A DNA stretch of 64,000 bases from assembly GCF_000418325.1 (NCBI RefSeq), contig NC_021658.1, positions 4,885,501 through 4,949,500 on the forward strand, written 5' to 3'. The notes below the pieces were generated by a model, which saw only the letters and a program-made list of their open reading frames with translations, had not been told where the DNA came from and did not search any database. Position numbers and translations under genes: made by a program. This document shows positions 50,292-58,968 of this stretch, in pieces; position 1 is the stretch's first letter, and every line of letters begins with the position of its first letter. The DNA comes from Sorangium cellulosum So0157-2 (GTDB taxonomy: Bacteria > Myxococcota_A > Polyangia > Polyangiales > Polyangiaceae).

Positions 50292-50975
50292 GTGCGACCT
50301 CCCCGGCACCTCTCGCTGAGCCTCTCGCTGGCCCTCGGCCTCGCCTCGCCGCTCGCCCTCGCGCAGGGCGCGCCCGCCGCCCCGGCCGCCGCCCCGGCGC
50401 CCGCGAGCGCCGCCGCCCCGCAGAAGGCGGCGGCCGGCAGCCCGCGCAGCCAGAGCGCCGGTGCGCCGCAGCCCGCCCGGCAGCGCGCCCGCAAGCCGAA
50501 GCCGAAGCCGAAGGACGCGCAGGCCGACCTCACCGGGCGGCCGGTCGCCACCTTCCCCGGCTTCCGCATGCTCCCGACCGGGGGCTCGCGCGTGTTCGTG
50601 CAGATCCACGGCGGCAAGGTCGACGTCGCCGAGTCGAAGGCCGCGGGGCGCCTCGTCTACCGGATGAAGGGGGCGGGGGCGATCCAGACGAACCGGTTCC
50701 CGCTCGTCACCTCGTTCTTCGCGACCCCGGTGACCCAGGTGCAGCTCGTCGACCAGGGCAACGATCTCGACATGGTGATCGAGCTGCGCGCGCAGACCGA
50801 CGCGACCTACCGCGTGATCGAGACCGACCAGGGGATGGTGCTCCAGGTCGACTTCCCCGCGTCCCTCCCCGCGCAGAGCGCCGCGGCCCAGGCCGGGGCG
50901 CCGCGGCAGCGCGCGGTCCGCCGCACGATCTCGCAGGAATCCGAGCAGAGGGACGAGAGCTCGGGCGACCTCTAG
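50292..50975 (+). CDS. Secreted AMIN-like protein
   Basis: 227 residues, GTG start. Signal peptide (LSLSLSLALGLASPLALAQ), an Ala/Pro/Lys-rich spacer (about 25-75, ending KPKPKPKDAQ), then a compact beta-rich domain (about 80-195): TFPGFRMLPTGGSRVFVQIH, KVDVAESKAAGRLVYRMKGA, VTQVQLVDQGNDLDMVIELR, MVLQVDFP. It resembles AMIN domains that bind peptidoglycan or secretin components. Partners unknown. The divergent DUF99 gene begins 61 nt away. Confidence 0.78.
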   Translation: MRPPRHLSLSLSLALGLASPLALAQGAPAAPAAAPAPASAAAPQKAAAGSPRSQSAGAPQPARQRARKPKPKPKDAQADLTGRPVATFPGFRMLPTGGSRVFVQIHGGKVDVAESKAAGRLVYRMKGAGAIQTNRFPLVTSFFATPVTQVQLVDQGNDLDMVIELRAQTDATYRVIETDQGMVLQVDFPASLPAQSAAAQAGAPRQRAVRRTISQESEQRDESSGDL

Positions 50976-50987
50976 CGCGGCGGCGGC

Positions 50988-51962
50988 CTACCCCGGCGTG
51001 GCGACCGCCGCCGGCCGCGCCTTCTCCCCGCGCGGGCCCGCGTCCGGCGCCGGGACCTCCTCGCTCAGCGCGGCGGCCGCGAGGGTGACGAGGACCATCC
51101 AGAGCGCGTCGGCGAGCAGGAGGTGGACGAGCTGCATCCACACCGGCGCGAGCAGCAGCAGGTTGACGACCCCCGCGCCGATCTGCAGAAGCACGAGCCC
51201 GCCGGTCGCCGCGGAGAGCCGCTCGACCAGCGGCGAGGGGCGCCGGGCCGCGATCGCGCCGCGGGCGTAGAGCAGGTAGACGCTCACCACCGCCGCCACG
51301 ACCGGGTGCAGGACGCGCAGCGACACGAGGAAGTGCGCCGCGGGCGAGAAGTCCTGCGCGAGGCCCTCGCGGAGCGAGCCCGCCGCGAAGAGCGTGTCGC
51401 CGAGCGCCGCGATCGCCCCGGTCACGCCCACCGCGAGGACGCCCGCGAGCGCGGCGGCGAGCAGCGCGCCCGTCGCGCCCTGGCCGCGCAGGCGCACCCG
51501 CCGGCCGCCCCGCGCCCAGTAGAGCGTGCACGTCATGGCGCCCACGAGCAGGAACGTGTTGATGAGGTGCACCGCCATCCAGAGCGCGCGGGCCGCCGAC
51601 GCGTCGTGGGCGACGTACTCGAGCAGCACGATGCCGGCGCCCACCGCCGCCTCGGTCACCATGAACAGCATCGACGCCGCCGCGCCGCCGCGCACCGGGT
51701 GCCCCGCCGGATAGGCGACAAGCGCCCAGACGAGCTGCAGGGCGACGAGCAGGAAGGCGACGCCCGAGGTGGCGCGGTGGGTGAACTCGATGAAGGTCGC
51801 CGCGCTCGGGGAACGTGGGATGACGTCGCCGTTGCACGTCGGCCAGTGGCTGCCGCAGCCGGCCCCCGAGCCGGTCGCGCGCACGAACGCGCCCCACAGG
51901 ATCACGCCGAGCGTGAACGCCAGCGCGAGCGCCGCGAGCTTCCAGAACCGCGCCTGATTCAT
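50988..51962 (-). CDS. ctaA: Heme A synthase (CtaA/COX15)
   Basis: 324 residues, eight predicted TM helices. Conserved Cys pair in GAGCGSHWPTCNG (Cys36, Cys43), heme-ligand His in EFTHRATSG (His62), HLINTFLLVGAMT, RVLHPVVAAV and QLVHLLLADALW. Converts heme O to heme A for aa3-type oxidases. A C-terminal hydrophilic tail of about 25 residues is present. No ctaB is visible beside it. Converges with the AMIN-like gene (12 nt apart) and is divergent from the REC-GGDEF gene. Confidence 0.95.
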   Translation of the reverse strand: MNQARFWKLAALALAFTLGVILWGAFVRATGSGAGCGSHWPTCNGDVIPRSPSAATFIEFTHRATSGVAFLLVALQLVWALVAYPAGHPVRGGAAASMLFMVTEAAVGAGIVLLEYVAHDASAARALWMAVHLINTFLLVGAMTCTLYWARGGRRVRLRGQGATGALLAAALAGVLAVGVTGAIAALGDTLFAAGSLREGLAQDFSPAAHFLVSLRVLHPVVAAVVSVYLLYARGAIAARRPSPLVERLSAATGGLVLLQIGAGVVNLLLLAPVWMQLVHLLLADALWMVLVTLAAAALSEEVPAPDAGPRGEKARPAAVATPG

Positions 51963-52142
51963 GCGGGGTCCTTACCGCGAAACCAGCGCGACGGCAGCCC
52001 GCGCGCGACCGGCGACGCCGCGCGCGACCCCCGCGGCGGCCGGCGCCGCGCCGGCGAGCGGCCCGCGCGACCGGCGGCGAGCGGGCTTCCGCTGTCGTGC
52101 GATCTCGTTGCGCCCGGCCCCGCCCGAAGGGAGGATGTGCCC

Positions 52143-53282
52143 GTGCCGAACAGCGAGGACATCCGAGGCGCTCCGCTCTCCGCGCCGGCCGAGCTCCTGA
52201 GCAGTCGACCGGCGAGGATCGTGGTCGCCGACGACGATCGCCTCGCGCGCCAGATGCTGGTGAGCATCCTGCACAAGGCCGGCTTCCAGGTCGAGGCGGT
52301 CGACGACGGCCAGGAGGCGATCGAGCTCATCGGGCGCGGCGGGGTCGACCTCGCCCTCCTCGACATCGTGATGCCCCGGCTCACCGGGCTCGAGGCGTGC
52401 CGGCTGCTGAAGAGCATGACCGCCGAGTCGTTCCTCCCCGTCGTGCTGGTCACGGTGAAGGCCGACACGGCGAGCCGGGTCGAGGGGCTCAAGATCGGCG
52501 CCGACGACTACGTGTGCAAGCCGTTCGAGGAGGAGGAGCTCCTCGCGCGCGTCGGGGCGATGCTCCGGATCAAGCGGCTGCACGACCAGGTCGCGGCGCA
52601 GCGCGCGTACCTGGAGCAGCTCTCGATCCACGACGAGATGACGGGGCTCTACAACTACCGCTACCTCTTCACGCGGCTCAACGAGGAGTTCAAGCGCGCG
52701 GAGCGCTACCACGAGCCGTTCGCCTGCGTGCTCGTCGACATCGATCGGCTGAAGGCGATGAACGAGACCGGCGGGCGCACCCTCGGCGACGCGGTGATCC
52801 GGCGCGTGGCCGACGGGATCCGCCGCTCGGTCCGGGAGGTCGACGTGGTCGCGCGCTACGGCGGCGAGGAGTTCCTCATCGTCCTGCCGAGCACGCACTT
52901 CGCCGGGTCGCTGACCGTGGCCGAGCGGATCTGGCGCGAGGCGTCCGGCAACCCGGTCGAGTTCGGCGGCGCGTCGCGGCCGTGCAGCGTGTCGATCGGC
53001 GTCTCGCTCTACCCCTCGCGCGACGTCCGCTCCAAGGACGCGCTGATCCGCGCCGCCGAGAGCGCGCTCCACCAGGCGAAGCGCGAGGGCGGCAACCGGA
53101 TCTGCGTCTTCCAGCAGCACGGCCAGATCTACACGCCGACGGGGAGCGCCGATCCGCCGCCCCCGCCGCCCCCGCCCAAGCTCCGGAAGTCCAGCGATCC
53201 CGCCTTCGCCGCGGCCACGGACGAGCCGAGGGAGCCGCAGACGCGCCGGGGCACCGATCTCCCCCCGCGCAAGCCGCTCTAG
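52143..53282 (+). CDS. Response regulator with GGDEF domain (diguanylate cyclase)
   Basis: 379 residues from GTG at 52143, with gaagggagg eight nt upstream. Receiver: VVADDDRLARQ, Asp74 in LALLDIVMPRL, VKADTA and CKPF. GGDEF domain from about 160: IHDEMTGLYNYRYL, LVDIDRLKAMNE, RYGGEEF (active-site GGEEF at 240-244), with the c-di-GMP inhibitory site RxxD (Arg231-Asp234) intact. A C-terminal Pro-rich tail (about 330-379) is added. PleD-like architecture: phosphorylation should promote dimerisation and c-di-GMP synthesis. 14 nt before the enhancer-binding-protein gene. Confidence 0.95.
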   Translation: MPNSEDIRGAPLSAPAELLSSRPARIVVADDDRLARQMLVSILHKAGFQVEAVDDGQEAIELIGRGGVDLALLDIVMPRLTGLEACRLLKSMTAESFLPVVLVTVKADTASRVEGLKIGADDYVCKPFEEEELLARVGAMLRIKRLHDQVAAQRAYLEQLSIHDEMTGLYNYRYLFTRLNEEFKRAERYHEPFACVLVDIDRLKAMNETGGRTLGDAVIRRVADGIRRSVREVDVVARYGGEEFLIVLPSTHFAGSLTVAERIWREASGNPVEFGGASRPCSVSIGVSLYPSRDVRSKDALIRAAESALHQAKREGGNRICVFQQHGQIYTPTGSADPPPPPPPPKLRKSSDPAFAAATDEPREPQTRRGTDLPPRKPL

Positions 53283-53296
53283 TCCCGCCCCGCCTC

Positions 53297-54835
53297 GTGA
53301 ACGCCCGAGCTCGCGCCCGCATCCTCCTCGTCGACGACGAGCCGGCCCAGCGCCGCAACCTCGCGCGCGCGCTCGTGCGCGACTTCGACGTCCTCACCGC
53401 GGAGGACGGCCCCGCGGCGCTCGGGCTGCTCGCGACCACCCGCGTCGAGGCGGTGCTGCTCGACCTCGCCATGCCGCGCATGAGCGGCGCCGAGGTGCTC
53501 GCGCAGATCAAGGCGGCGCACCCCGACGTCGAGGTCGTGGTGATGGCCGGCCACGCCGAGCTCGACGCCGCGGTCGCGGCCGTGCGCGCCGGCGCGTACG
53601 CCTTCGTGACGAAGCCGGTCGAGCCCGAGGCCGCGCTCTCGATCGCCGTCGAACGCGCGATCGAGCGCCGGCGGCTCGAGGGCCGCGCGCGGGCCCTCGA
53701 GGCGCGCGTCGGCGAGCACGAGCAGCTCGGCGAGGTGATCGCGAGCTCCGCCGCGATGCAGGACGCCTACCGGAGGGCGCTCGGCGTGGCGTCCGTGGCC
53801 GCGCCCATCCTGCTCGTGGGCGAGCGCGGGACGGGCAAGGAGCTCGTCGCGCGCGCCGTCCACCGGCGCGGGCCGCGCGCCGGGCGGCGGTTCGTCGCGG
53901 TCGACTGCAGCGCGCTCCCGGCGCCGCGCGCCGAGGAGGAGCTCTTCGGCGAGGGCCGCGGCGCCTCGCCGGACGGTGGCGCCGGCGGGGGCCTGATCGA
54001 CGCCGCGGACGGGGGCACGCTCTTCCTCGACGAGGTCTCGGCGCTGCCGCTCGCGGCCCAGGCCCGGCTGCTGCGCGTCCTCACGCACGGCGAGGTCGCC
54101 GCGGCGGGGGCCGCGGCGGTGGCCGACGCGCCGCGCCGGGTCGACGTCCGCGTCATCGCGTCGACGTGCGCGGACCTGAGGGCGCGCGCCGCGGCCGGCG
54201 AGTTCCGGGAGGACCTCCTCTACCGCCTCGGCGTCGTCGTCATCGAGCTGCCGCCGCTCCGCCGGCGCCGGGACGACATCGCGCTGCTCGCGAGCCATTT
54301 CCTGCACCGGTGCGCGCGCCGGCACGGGCGCGGCGTCGCGCGGATCGGCCCCGAGGCGGCGCGCCTCCTGCGCGAGCACGCCTGGCCCGGCAACGCGGGC
54401 GAGCTCGAGAGCGCGATCGAGCACGCCGTGCTCTCCGCGCGCGGCGACGCGATCCTGCCCGCGGATCTGCCGCCCGCGGTGTCGGGGCGCGCCGGGCCGG
54501 ATCGGCGCCCGCCGAGGGACGCGCTCGTCCTGCCCGCGCAGCTCTGCGAGCTCCCGTACGCGGAGGCCAAGGAGCGCGCCATCGAGGCGTTCGATCGGAT
54601 CTACATCGGGCGCCTGCTGCAGCGCACCGGCAACAACCTCAGCGAGGCGGCGCGGCAGGCGGGGATGGATCGCTCGAATTTCCGGAGGCTCAAGAAAAAG
54701 GTCGCGTCGCGGGGGGACGAGGCGGCGATGGGGGAAGGCGCAGGGGAGGGGGACGGCACAGGGGAGGGGGACGGCGCGGGGGAGGAGGACGGCGCGGAGG
54801 GGGCGGCGGCGCCGCGCAGGGGCGGCGCGGGCTGA
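53297..54835 (+). CDS. NtrC-type response regulator (AAA+) lacking GAFTGA
   Basis: 512 residues, GTG start. Receiver (ILLVDDEPAQ, Asp56 in AVLLDLAMP, Lys in VTKPVEP), AAA+ domain with Walker A VGERGTGKEL (175-183) and Walker B GGTLFLDEV, Arg-finger region REDLLYRLG and AWPGNAGELE, and a Fis-type helix-turn-helix (NNLSEAARQAGMDRSNFRRL). Where sigma-54 activators have GAFTGA, this reads GASPDG (222-227) and the following loop is shortened. It therefore probably cannot open sigma-54 promoters and may act as a repressor or on other RNA polymerase. The last ~40 residues are Gly/Glu/Asp-rich repeats. Probably operonic with the diguanylate cyclase. Confidence 0.92.
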   Translation: MNARARARILLVDDEPAQRRNLARALVRDFDVLTAEDGPAALGLLATTRVEAVLLDLAMPRMSGAEVLAQIKAAHPDVEVVVMAGHAELDAAVAAVRAGAYAFVTKPVEPEAALSIAVERAIERRRLEGRARALEARVGEHEQLGEVIASSAAMQDAYRRALGVASVAAPILLVGERGTGKELVARAVHRRGPRAGRRFVAVDCSALPAPRAEEELFGEGRGASPDGGAGGGLIDAADGGTLFLDEVSALPLAAQARLLRVLTHGEVAAAGAAAVADAPRRVDVRVIASTCADLRARAAAGEFREDLLYRLGVVVIELPPLRRRRDDIALLASHFLHRCARRHGRGVARIGPEAARLLREHAWPGNAGELESAIEHAVLSARGDAILPADLPPAVSGRAGPDRRPPRDALVLPAQLCELPYAEAKERAIEAFDRIYIGRLLQRTGNNLSEAARQAGMDRSNFRRLKKKVASRGDEAAMGEGAGEGDGTGEGDGAGEEDGAEGAAAPRRGGAG

Positions 54836-54899
54836 CGCGCGCGGCGGGCAGAGCGCGCCGCGCAAGCGCGCGGCCAGCTCGTGCTACGTTGCGCCGAAA

Positions 54900-56291
54900 A
54901 TGGCCCGACGCGCTGCACGAGGTGCTCTTGTCGCCGCCGCCGTCTCCCTCGCGGTCCGGCTCGCCCCGCTCCCCGCCGCCGCCGCCGAAACCGGGGGCGC
55001 TCCCCGGCGGCAGGCGGCGGTGGTCCTCGATCTCCCGCGCGTCCTCGCGCTCGCCGATCGCAACCACCCGCACGTCCTCGCCGCCCGCGCGAAGCTGAGC
55101 CAGGTCCGCGCGCAGCTCGACGAGGCCCACTACGCCCCGTTCTCGCAGTTCAAGCTGACCGGCGGCGTCGCGCTCGCGCCGACCGTCCGCGGCAACAACA
55201 TCTTCAGCCCGAACACCGACGTCTCGCTCACCTCGAGCCTCGGGGTCGCCTGGCGCGCGAACATCGACGGGGTGGTGCCGCTCTGGACCTTCGGGAAGAT
55301 CACGAGCCTCTGGGACGCCGCCGAGGCGAACGTCCGCGTGAACCAGGCGAGCGTGGAAAAGGAGCGCGACGCGGTGCGGCTCGACGTCCGCAAGGCCTAC
55401 TTCGGCCTCCAGCTCGCGCGCGACTCGCGGAGCCTGCTCATGGACGTGCGGACCGAGATGGACAAGGCGCTCCGGCGCCTGGAGGAGCAGGTCGAGCGCG
55501 AGGAGGGCGATCCGATCGAGCTGCTCAAGCTGCAGACCTTCGGGGCCGAGCTCGAGGCGCGCGGGGCCGAGGTCGACAAGTACATCTCGGTCGCGCTGGC
55601 CGGGCTGCGCTTCTACACGGGCGTCCCGGAGCTCGACATCCCCGACGTCCCGATCCGCCCGCCGAAGCACCGGCTCGGGCACGTCAGCCGTTACCTGACC
55701 GCGGCGCGCCTGCACCGGCCGGAGCTCGCGCAGGCGCGCGCGGGCCTCGACGCGCGGTCCGCCCAGGTGCGGCTCGCGCGCGCGCAGCTGTTCCCCGACA
55801 TCGGCATCGGGCTGCAGGCCGGCGTGAGCGCCGCGCCCGAGGTCGCGGATCAGCTGAACCCGTTCACCAGCGACCCCGGCAACTACTTCCACTACGGCGC
55901 CGCGCTCGTGCTGCAGTGGAAGCTCGACCTGCTCCCGCAGTCGGCGCGCGTCCGCTTCGCCGAGGCGCAGCTCGAGGAGATGGCCGCGACGCAGCGCTTC
56001 GCCATGGGCGGGGTCGCGACCGAGGTCGAGACCGCCTACGCCGAGGTCGTGGAGGCGCAGAAGCGCCTCGACGCCTACACGAAGGCGGCCAGGTACGGGA
56101 AGCGCTGGCTCGTGATGGTCCAGCAAGGAATCGACGTCGGGACCATGGCGGAGAAGGACTTGATTGATCCAGCCAAGGCGTACGCCACGAACCGCTTCAG
56201 CCAGCTGAACGCGACGATGGAGCTCGACATGGCGATGTCGCGCCTCGCGAAAGCGACGGGCTGGGACGCGATCGCTCCGGACGGCACGTGA
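54900..56291 (+). CDS. TolC-family outer-membrane channel
   Basis: 463 residues. Signal peptide to about residue 28 (APLPAAAAE), then the duplicated helical-hairpin OEP fold: VLDLPRVLALADRNHPHVL, ARAKLSQVRAQLDEAHYAPF, WDAAEANVRVNQASVEKERD, VRKAYFGLQLARDS, then HRPELAQARAGLDARSAQVR, LARAQLFPDIGIGLQAG, VETAYAEVVEAQKRLDAY. Outer-membrane tunnel for efflux or type I secretion. No inner-membrane transporter or adaptor gene is adjacent, so it is an orphan. It is followed by ccmC after about 106 nt. Confidence 0.93.
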   Translation: MARRAARGALVAAAVSLAVRLAPLPAAAAETGGAPRRQAAVVLDLPRVLALADRNHPHVLAARAKLSQVRAQLDEAHYAPFSQFKLTGGVALAPTVRGNNIFSPNTDVSLTSSLGVAWRANIDGVVPLWTFGKITSLWDAAEANVRVNQASVEKERDAVRLDVRKAYFGLQLARDSRSLLMDVRTEMDKALRRLEEQVEREEGDPIELLKLQTFGAELEARGAEVDKYISVALAGLRFYTGVPELDIPDVPIRPPKHRLGHVSRYLTAARLHRPELAQARAGLDARSAQVRLARAQLFPDIGIGLQAGVSAAPEVADQLNPFTSDPGNYFHYGAALVLQWKLDLLPQSARVRFAEAQLEEMAATQRFAMGGVATEVETAYAEVVEAQKRLDAYTKAARYGKRWLVMVQQGIDVGTMAEKDLIDPAKAYATNRFSQLNATMELDMAMSRLAKATGWDAIAPDGT

Positions 56292-56397
56292 CCGAGGGGG
56301 CGGCCGCGCTGAGCGCGTGGGCTGCCTCGCCGCCCCGTCCGACCTTCACCGCGGCTTGAACGCGACCGTCCTTGGCACTACGGTGGCCCGCCAGCAT

Positions 56398-57183
56398 ATG
56401 GGAGCCAACGACGAGCGGGCGCCGCGCAGGGTGGCTTTGGCGGCGAGCGGGGATGCGGCGGGGCGCGGCGCGGGCGGCGCGTCGGGCGCGTCCACCATCG
56501 CGTTCTCGGTCCTGCTCGCCGCGTCGGCCCTCGCCATCATCGGGACGCTCCATTTCGTCGCCTACGTCGTGCCGACGGAGGCCTCGATGGGGATCGTGCA
56601 GAAGATCTTCTACTTCCACGCCCCGGCCGGCTACGCGATGTACCTCGGCGCCACCGCCTGCTTCATCGGCTCGGCCGGCTACCTCGCGCGCGGCACACAG
56701 TGGTGGGACTCGCTGGCGAAGGCCGGCGCGCAGGTCGCCGTGGCCATGGGCCTCATCGTCCTCATCACCGGCCCGCTGTGGGCCGCCAAGGCGTGGGGCG
56801 TGTACTGGACGTGGGACCCGCGCCTGACGACCTCGCTCCTCAGCGTCCTTATCTACATCGCCTATGTCGTGCTCCGCGCCTTCACGGGCGACAGCGAGGC
56901 CGAGCGCAAGTTCGCCGCGGCCCTCGGCGTCCTCGGCGCGGCCAACCTGCCGATCATCCATTATTCGGTGAAGATGTGGGGCGGTAACCACCCCACGGTC
57001 ATCACGGGCAAGGGCGGTGGCCTCGGGCACCCCGACATGAAGCTGGCGCTCGGCTTCGGCTTCCTCTCGTTCACCCTGCTCTCCCTCGCGCTCCTGTGGT
57101 CGCGCCTCCGCGTCGATCTCGCGTCCGCGCGGCTCGCGGAGCTCGAGCAAGAGGCCCTCGAAGTCGGTATCGGAGAGGACTGA
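56398..57183 (+). CDS. ccmC: Cytochrome c biogenesis protein CcmC (heme export/handling)
   Basis: 261 residues from the ATG at 56398; an upstream in-frame GTG at 56317 is less likely. Six TM helices. CcmC hallmarks: heme-ligand His74 in KIFYFHAPAGY, tryptophan-rich WGVYWTWDPRLT (133-144) and His188 in IIHYSVKMWGG. The ~30 N-terminal residues before the first helix are longer than usual. Followed by a CcmD-like gene 4 nt later, as expected for a ccm heme-delivery unit; ccmA, ccmB, ccmE and ccmF are not in the window. Confidence 0.95.
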   Translation: MGANDERAPRRVALAASGDAAGRGAGGASGASTIAFSVLLAASALAIIGTLHFVAYVVPTEASMGIVQKIFYFHAPAGYAMYLGATACFIGSAGYLARGTQWWDSLAKAGAQVAVAMGLIVLITGPLWAAKAWGVYWTWDPRLTTSLLSVLIYIAYVVLRAFTGDSEAERKFAAALGVLGAANLPIIHYSVKMWGGNHPTVITGKGGGLGHPDMKLALGFGFLSFTLLSLALLWSRLRVDLASARLAELEQEALEVGIGED

Positions 57184-57187
57184 CAAC

Positions 57188-57466
57188 GTGAAATCCCTTC
57201 ATTCCTTGTTCTCCCACGCGGCCCTGCAGCAACCGACGGGCACGGCCACGGACGACCGAGCGCAGGCGTTCCGCCCCGTGGAGGGCGGGAACGAGATGCA
57301 GAGCGGCGAGAAGCTGCTCGTCGAGGCCTACGCCGCGATCTGGCTCATCATCTTCGGGCTCGTCTTCCTCTCCTGGCGCCGGCAGAAGCAGATCGACCGG
57401 CGCATCGACGCGCTCGAGGCCGCCGTGCGGAAGGCGCGGGCGGGCGCGGGTCAGGGGACGAGCTGA
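57188..57466 (+). CDS. ccmD: CcmD-like small membrane protein
   Basis: 92 residues from GTG at 57188, which has ggagagg in the end of ccmC as ribosome site; an ATG at 57296 preceded by ggagggcgg gives a 56-residue product closer to normal CcmD length. The diagnostic part is LVEAYAAIWLIIFGLVFLSW followed by RRQKQIDRRIDALE, one TM helix and a basic coiled tail, typical of CcmD, which holds CcmC and CcmE together. Its stop overlaps the next tiny ORF (TGATG). Confidence 0.8.
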   Translation: MKSLHSLFSHAALQQPTGTATDDRAQAFRPVEGGNEMQSGEKLLVEAYAAIWLIIFGLVFLSWRRQKQIDRRIDALEAAVRKARAGAGQGTS

Positions 57467-57609
57467 TGCCGAACCTCGGGGAGATGACCCCGCAGCACGC
57501 GCTTTACATCCCCGTGGTGCTGATGCTGGGGCTGATCATCGGCTATATCCTGGGCAGCCGCGCCGTGCGCGCCGAGCTCGAGCGACGCAAGCGCAGAATG
57601 AAGGAGTGA
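57466..57609 (+). CDS. Tiny single-TM protein coupled to ccmD
   Basis: 47 residues: MPNLGEMTPQHALY, then a hydrophobic helix (IPVVLMLGLIIGYILG), then a strongly basic tail (RRKRRMKE). The ATG overlaps the ccmD-like stop (TGATG), showing coupled translation. Codon third positions are almost all G or C, as in real genes here. By context I infer a small factor of cytochrome c maturation; no known family is recognised. The upstream region of the acyl-CoA dehydrogenase gene begins immediately after it. Confidence 0.75.
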   Translation: MPNLGEMTPQHALYIPVVLMLGLIIGYILGSRAVRAELERRKRRMKE

Positions 57610-57685
57610 GCGGGGGCGCGAGCCCTCGTCCCCGTTGCCGGCGGGCTCGGCGAGCGCCGTCCCTGCCGTACTAGCCGGAGGTCAC

Positions 57686-58825
57686 GTGGTCGATTTCTCT
57701 CTGAGCGAAGAGCACAAGGCTCTCATCGATACGGCGCGTCGCTTCACGAAGGAGCGCATCACCCCGATCGCGGCCGAGTGCGATCAGAAGTCGTCCTTCC
57801 CGATGGACGTCTTCGTGGAGGGCTGGAACATCGGCCTCGTCAACCCGAGCTGTCCGGCCGAGTACGGCGGCCCGGGCATGGGCGAGATGGAGAACGCCCT
57901 CCTCGCCGAGGAGCTCTCGTACGGCTGTACCGGCATCCAGACGAGCTTCCTCGCGAACGGGCTCGCGCTCACGCCCATCAAGCTCGCGGGCAGCGAGGAG
58001 CAGAAGAAGAAGTACCTCGGCATGCTCACCGCCGAGCCGATCATGGCGAGCTACTGCACGAGCGAGCCGGACGCGGGCAGCGACGTCGCCGGGCTCAAGA
58101 CCCGCTTCACGAAGCACGGGGACGACTACGTGCTGAACGGGCAGAAGTGCTGGATCACGAACGCGAGCTACGCGCGCTACTACGTGATCTTCGCGACCGC
58201 GAACCCGGAGCTCCGGCACAAGGGGATCGCGGCGTTCATCGTCGATCGGGACACGCCCGGCCTCCGCGTCGGCAAGAAGGAGGACAAGCTCGGCCAGCGG
58301 GCGAGCGACACCGCGCAGGTGTTCCTCGAGGACGTGAAGGTGCCGAAGCAGAACCTCCTCGCGGCGGAGGGGCACGGCTTCAAGCTCGCCATGGAGACCT
58401 TCAACCAGACCCGCCCCGACATCGGCGCGGCCGCGACGGGCCTGATGCGCCGCTGCCTCGACGAGTGCGTGGCCTACGCCAAGGAGCGCAAGACGTTCGG
58501 CCAGCCGATCGGCAACCACCAGCTGATCCAGTGGATGCTCGCGGAGATGGCGATCCGCGTCGAGGGGACGCGCCTGCTCTACCAGAAGGCCGCGTGGAAC
58601 CTCGATCACGGGGTGCGCGACCCCATCGTCTCGAGCTTCGCGAAGGCCTACGGCGCCGACAGCGCCATGCAGACCGCCGTGGACGCCGTCCAGGTGTTCG
58701 GCGGCAACGGCTACGTCAAGGAGTACCCCGTCGAGAAGATGATGCGCGACGCGAAGGTCCTCCAGATCTACGAAGGCACGAGCCAGATCCAGCGCATCGT
58801 CATCGCGCGCCAGCTCCTGTCGTAG
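57686..58825 (+). CDS. Acyl-CoA dehydrogenase
   Basis: 379 residues from GTG at 57686 (ccggaggtcac upstream), which opens the conserved VDFSLSEEHKALIDTARRF. FAD enzyme with YCTSEPDAGSDVAGL (substrate/FAD region), KCWITNASYARYYVIFA, HKGIAAFIVDRDTPGL, AYAKERKTFGQPI, QVFGGNGYVKEYPVEKMMRD and the catalytic Glu in IYEGTSQIQRI. The Glu position matches medium/short-chain enzymes (MCAD type). Introduces the first double bond in fatty-acyl-CoA beta-oxidation. No electron-transfer flavoprotein gene nearby. Converges with the FHA gene. Confidence 0.95.
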   Translation: MVDFSLSEEHKALIDTARRFTKERITPIAAECDQKSSFPMDVFVEGWNIGLVNPSCPAEYGGPGMGEMENALLAEELSYGCTGIQTSFLANGLALTPIKLAGSEEQKKKYLGMLTAEPIMASYCTSEPDAGSDVAGLKTRFTKHGDDYVLNGQKCWITNASYARYYVIFATANPELRHKGIAAFIVDRDTPGLRVGKKEDKLGQRASDTAQVFLEDVKVPKQNLLAAEGHGFKLAMETFNQTRPDIGAAATGLMRRCLDECVAYAKERKTFGQPIGNHQLIQWMLAEMAIRVEGTRLLYQKAAWNLDHGVRDPIVSSFAKAYGADSAMQTAVDAVQVFGGNGYVKEYPVEKMMRDAKVLQIYEGTSQIQRIVIARQLLS

Positions 58826-58968
58826 CGCGCGGCGCGCCGCGGGGCCGGCAGGGCGCCGGGGGAGCGATCGCCTCGTCCGGCGTCCCGCCCTTCGCGCAGC
58901 AGCGGGAGAGCGACGCCCTCGCCGGCGCGCGCCGCCGCCGCGCCGGCCCGCCGCGAGGGCGGACGGCG

